DNA of 64,000 nt from Pacificoceanicola sp049803835 (GTDB lineage: Bacteria; Pseudomonadota; Alphaproteobacteria; Rhodobacterales; Rhodobacteraceae). Shown piece by piece: positions 61,017-64,000 of this stretch. Positions within the stretch are counted from its first letter, which is position 1. The number at the start of each line of letters is the position of its first letter. Under the pieces are notes generated by a model. The model was not told where the DNA came from. It ran no database searches and worked only from the letters and a program-made list of their open reading frames with translations. The position numbers were made by a program, and so were the translations under genes. The DNA is taken from assembly GCF_049803835.1 (NCBI RefSeq), contig NZ_JBNAGK010000005.1, positions 1 through 64,000 on the forward strand, read 5' to 3'.

Positions 61017-62141
61017 TCAGTCCGGAACCGATCGCCACGCCCGCTCGGACGAGGACTGGTGGATCGCCTCGACCAGCATCTGGATGCGCAGCCCGGCACG
61101 AAAACCGTAGGGTTCCGGCGCACCTGACGTGATAGCTTCAAGAAACCGGGCCACTTCGATTGCCTTGAGATCGTTGAAACCGATTTGATGCCCGGCAGCG
61201 ACGCAGAACCGGCCGTAAGGCGCATGATCCGGTCCGGCTTCGATCCGGCGGAAGCCCTGGCGCCCCTTGGCATCCCGCGTGTCGAAGAAATGCAGTTCGT
61301 TGAACCGCTCCTGGCTGAAGGTCAGAGCGCCCTTCGAGCCCCAGACCTCGAAATCGTGCTGCATCTTGCGCCCCGTCGCGATCCAGTTCGCTTCGAGACT
61401 GCCGTTCGCACCGCTGGCAAAGCGCAGGAAGGCGCGTGCGACGTCGTCGACCGTCACCGCCTTCACACCGCCATAGCCATCCGGACGCTCCGGGATCATG
61501 GTCACACAATCGCCCATGACCTCGGTGACCGGACCCAAAAGATATTCTGCGGTGGCAAGGACATGGCTGCCCAGATCCGCCAGCGCCCCGCCCCCCGCCG
61601 GATCGTGCCGGAAGGTGTAGGGACCCGTGGCATCCGCCATGTAGTCCTCCGCATGCAGGCCACGAAACCCCCGGATCTCGCCAAGTTCACCGGCCTCGAT
61701 CATCTCCCTGGCCAGTTTCAGCATCGGGTTGCAGAGGTAGTTGAACCCGACTTGGGTCTTGACCCCCGCCGCCTCGGCGGCTTCCGCCATCTCGCGGGCA
61801 TCGGCGACAAGGGGAGCGAGCGGTTTTTCGCAATAGACGTGTTTGCCCGCCGCGATGGCCGCAAGGGCCATGTCCTTGTGCAGGGCGTTCGGGGCGGTGA
61901 TGTTGACCACGTGAATCGCCGGATCGTCCACCATCTTGCGCCAGTCGGAGGTGGCATGGGCGAAGCCGAGCGCCGAGGCGGCTTTCGACGCCGCCGCGTC
62001 CGAGATGTCGGCGAGCGTGTGCAGCACCGGGTTCACGGCGAGATCGAACACCTTGGCGGCGCTGGCATAGCCGAAGGTATGCGCCTTGCCCATGAAGCCC
62101 GAGCCGATAAGACCGACGTTGAAATCAGGCTTTGTAGTCAT
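61017..62141 (-). CDS. Gfo/Idh/MocA family oxidoreductase
   Basis: NAD(P)-dependent dehydrogenase of sugars or cyclitols. The 374-residue protein has an N-terminal Rossmann fold (FNVGLIGSGFMGKAHTFGYA), the EKPLAP motif (GKHVYCEKPLAPLVADAREM) and a C-terminal alpha/beta domain with AGGGALADLGSHVLATAEYL. The substrate cannot be told. ATG 62141 lies 17 bases inside the end of the preceding dehydrogenase gene; the longer frame is a shadow. Confidence 0.9.
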   Translation of the reverse strand: MTTKPDFNVGLIGSGFMGKAHTFGYASAAKVFDLAVNPVLHTLADISDAAASKAASALGFAHATSDWRKMVDDPAIHVVNITAPNALHKDMALAAIAAGKHVYCEKPLAPLVADAREMAEAAEAAGVKTQVGFNYLCNPMLKLAREMIEAGELGEIRGFRGLHAEDYMADATGPYTFRHDPAGGGALADLGSHVLATAEYLLGPVTEVMGDCVTMIPERPDGYGGVKAVTVDDVARAFLRFASGANGSLEANWIATGRKMQHDFEVWGSKGALTFSQERFNELHFFDTRDAKGRQGFRRIEAGPDHAPYGRFCVAAGHQIGFNDLKAIEVARFLEAITSGAPEPYGFRAGLRIQMLVEAIHQSSSERAWRSVPD

Positions 62142-63096
62142 GCAGATGGGTCCTGTTGACGATGAGCGCCGGATCGAGCCGGCCATGAAAGAAGTCGATG
62201 ACGTTCTGGGCGGAACCGATGGCCATGCGCTCTGCCGCACCTGCCGTGACTCCGGCGATATGAGGGCTGAGGAGGACCTGATCGAAGGACTTGAGCGGGT
62301 GATCGGCAGGCAGCGGCTCCTGTTCGAACACGTCGAGTCCCGCCGCGCCGATGGTGCCATCCTTGAGGGCCTCGACCAGCGCCGCCTCGTCGACGATGCC
62401 GCCGCGTGCAGTGTTGACCAGCACGGTGCCGGGTTTCATCGCAGCGAATTCCTCCGGCCCGATCAGGGGTTTGTCCGCGCGGGGTGCGCTGACGGAAATC
62501 ACGTCGGCCCAGGCCAGGGCGTCCCGCAGGTTCGACGCCGGAGTGACAGGCCCCTCTGGCCAGCCCTGTTTCAACAGATAGGGGTCATAGGCCCGGATGT
62601 GCAGGCCGAAGCCCGCCGCCATCACCGCCGTGTGCCGCCCGATCCGGCCATAGCCAAGCAGCAGCAGGTTGCGCCCGCGCAGATCCTGCGATTCCAGCCG
62701 GTTGCGCCAGGCCCACGGTCCCTTGCGCACCGCCGCATCCGCCCGCAGCACGCGTTTGGTTGCCGCGAGGATCATCATCATCGCGTGTTCCGCCACCGAC
62801 GTCGAATTGACATCCCCGCAGACCGCCAGCGGAATGCCCTGCGCGGTCAGGGCCGCCACGTCCACCGCGTCATAGCCCACACCATGGCGGGAGACGAGCC
62901 GCAGGCGCTTCGCCCTGGCCACCGTCGCGGCGCTCATCGGTTGGGTTCGGATCAGCAGCGCGTCCGCCTCGCCGATCAGCGGCGCATAGCTTTCCTCCGA
63001 GATGTCGTCCACGTAGGTCGGCTCGATTCCCTTGCAGTCATCGAGCAACGCGCGGCCCGACGGGTGCAACATCCCGGCGACCAGCACCCTGTACAT
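62125..63096 (-). CDS. D-isomer-specific 2-hydroxyacid dehydrogenase
   Basis: NAD-dependent dehydrogenase of the phosphoglycerate/glyoxylate reductase family. The 323-residue protein has LLLLGYGRIGRHTAVMAAGF (NAD-binding), VLVNTARGGIVDEAALVEAL, and the catalytic Arg, Glu and His (VSRHGVGYDAVD; LDVFEQEPLP; LLSPHIAG). ATG 63096 shares one base with the aldolase stop (TGATG). With its neighbours it suggests breakdown of a hydroxyacid or sugar acid. Confidence 0.9.
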   Translation of the reverse strand: MYRVLVAGMLHPSGRALLDDCKGIEPTYVDDISEESYAPLIGEADALLIRTQPMSAATVARAKRLRLVSRHGVGYDAVDVAALTAQGIPLAVCGDVNSTSVAEHAMMMILAATKRVLRADAAVRKGPWAWRNRLESQDLRGRNLLLLGYGRIGRHTAVMAAGFGLHIRAYDPYLLKQGWPEGPVTPASNLRDALAWADVISVSAPRADKPLIGPEEFAAMKPGTVLVNTARGGIVDEAALVEALKDGTIGAAGLDVFEQEPLPADHPLKSFDQVLLSPHIAGVTAGAAERMAIGSAQNVIDFFHGRLDPALIVNRTHLHDYKA

Positions 63097-63905
63097 CAGT
63101 ATGCCCCGCCGTCCGGCTCCGTGCTCCCGGACCCGACAGCCTCCCGGAACGCTTTCACATGCGCCGCCGCGCCTGCCGCGAGGATACGGGCATCGCCCGA
63201 GACGGTGGTCATGTGATAGCCCCAGCTCACCGCCCGCGCCGCATACTCTGGCGTCCCGCAATGCAACGCCGCCTTGATCCCGTGCCGGGCGCAGGTGTCG
63301 GCGATCTTGCGCAGCGCTGCGATCATCTCCGGCTCCTCCCGGTCGAAACCGGGGTTCAGCGTGCCGTCCGAAAGCGAGAACGCCAGGTCCGCCGGCCCCA
63401 CGTAGATGCCGTCCAGACCCGGCGTCGCGGCGATGGCGTCGAGGTTCTCCATCGCCTGCTTCGTCTCCACCATGGCCCAGCCGATGACCTCGTCATTGGC
63501 CTCCTGCGCGATGCCGCCGCCCTGCGGATAGCTGGCCCGGGTCGGCCCGAAACTGCGCTGGCCCAGAGGCGGATAACGCATGTAGCTGACGAACTCCGCA
63601 GCCTGTTCGGGCGTGTTGATCATCGGACAGATCACCTGATAGGCGCCCGCGTCGAGCATCTTCATGATCGCCGCCGGATCGAGCCAGGGCACCCGGGCGC
63701 CAATCGTCACGCCACTGGCCCGCATCGCCTGGAACATCGGCAGGATATGGGAGTAATCGACCGCGCCGTGCTGACCGTCGATGCTGATCGCGTCATAGCC
63801 CTGCTCGGCCATGATTTCGGCGACGAAGGGCGATCCGATGGAGAGCCAGCCATGCAGGACCGGACGCCCCTCGGCCCAGATTTGCCTGAGCGGGTTCTTC
63901 TTCAT
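63096..63905 (-). CDS. HpcH/HpaI family class II aldolase
   Basis: Metal-dependent aldolase splitting 2-keto-3-deoxy or 4-hydroxy-2-oxo acids to pyruvate plus an aldehyde. The 269-residue protein has GWLSIGSPFVAEIMAEQGYD, ISIDGQHGAVDY, GARVPWLDPAAIMKMLDAGA, the metal ligands in WAMVETKQAMENLD and GIYVGPADLAFSL. Starts 3 bases after the gene cut by the right edge. Confidence 0.92.
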   Translation of the reverse strand: MKKNPLRQIWAEGRPVLHGWLSIGSPFVAEIMAEQGYDAISIDGQHGAVDYSHILPMFQAMRASGVTIGARVPWLDPAAIMKMLDAGAYQVICPMINTPEQAAEFVSYMRYPPLGQRSFGPTRASYPQGGGIAQEANDEVIGWAMVETKQAMENLDAIAATPGLDGIYVGPADLAFSLSDGTLNPGFDREEPEMIAALRKIADTCARHGIKAALHCGTPEYAARAVSWGYHMTTVSGDARILAAGAAAHVKAFREAVGSGSTEPDGGAY

Positions 63906-63908
63906 GAC

Positions 63909-64000
63909 TCAGACCTCCGAAAGCTGGATCGTGCGGGCTTCCGCGATGGATTTGAAACAGGCCTCCGCCAGCGCCAGCGCTTTCACCCCGTCGTCGAACG
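63909..64000 (-). CDS. C-terminus of a Gfo/Idh/MocA-type oxidoreductase (partial)
   Basis: The last 29 codons visible read FDDGVKALALAEACFKSIAE, ARTIQLSEV and stop. The 'DGvkAlalaEAc.kSi.egr.v.l' end is typical for Gfo/Idh/MocA dehydrogenases. Same strand and 3-base gap to the aldolase, so it belongs to the same operon. Confidence 0.6.
   Translation of the reverse strand, partial: FDDGVKALALAEACFKSIAEARTIQLSEV

Overview
The window is a photosynthesis gene cluster (PGC) of an aerobic anoxygenic phototrophic alphaproteobacterium, most probably a Rhodobacterales / Roseobacter-type member of the Rhodobacteraceae. The basis is the gene order (bchFNBHLM-lhaA-puhABC-bciE-acsF-puhE-hemA-cycA; crtEF-bchCXYZ-pufQBALMC; crtDC; crtIB-tspO; crtA-bchIDO), the spheroidene-type carotenoid genes including crtA, the PpsR/PpaA regulator pair, a 5-aminolevulinate synthase (C4 pathway), and high G+C with heavily overlapping start and stop codons. 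The oxygen-dependent cyclase AcsF is present. bchE, bchJ, pufX and puc genes were not found here.

Layout. 1-2.2 kb is an accessory patch: the tail of an IS3-type transposase, a two-gene DUF488 unit, an orphan Phd-like antitoxin gene with repeated upstream motifs, and a decayed fragment of a katG 3' end. 2.3-11.1 kb is one leftward chemotaxis operon (small unknown gene, cheY, cheA, cheW, mcp, cheW, cheR, cheB, soluble receptor-like gene). 11.1-12.4 kb is a graveyard: an IS3 orfA pseudogene and pieces of a sugar ABC transporter. 12.4-57.9 kb is the PGC. 58.0-60.8 kb has an IS5-like transposase remnant and an intact katG with a strong terminator. 61.0 kb to the right edge is a leftward operon of carbohydrate/hydroxyacid enzymes (Gfo/Idh oxidoreductases, a D-2-hydroxyacid dehydrogenase, an HpcH/HpaI aldolase).

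How the genes work together. HemA, AcsF/BciE, the Mg-chelatase subunits BchI, BchD and BchH, BchM, the dark-operative reductase BchNBL, BchF, BchXYZ, BchC, BchG and BchP make bacteriochlorophyll a. Dxs supplies isoprenoid precursors; CrtE, B, I, C, D, F and A make spheroidene/spheroidenone-type carotenoids. PufL, PufM, PuhA and a cytochrome subunit PufC form the reaction centre, PufB/PufA the LH1 antenna, and LhaA, PuhB, PuhC, PuhE and PufQ assist assembly. CycA carries electrons. PpsR and PpaA sit in the middle, and TGT-N12-ACA palindromes (PpsR operators) lie upstream of bchG, ppaA, bchF, bchC, crtE/crtD and crtI/crtA.

Most interesting observations: (1) three operon junctions (bchL-bchM, acsF-puhE, bchY-bchZ) carry copies of a palindromic ~28-bp repeat, and each is bridged by a short open frame that starts on the upstream stop codon and stops on the downstream start codon, so translational coupling could be preserved; a repeat-free fourth case links bchH to bchL. 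(2) PufC has three, not four, haem-binding CxxCH motifs. (3) The che operon plus PGC is bracketed by a katG fragment and an intact katG in the same orientation. (4) crtC has no usable ATG/GTG/TTG near its conserved N-terminus.
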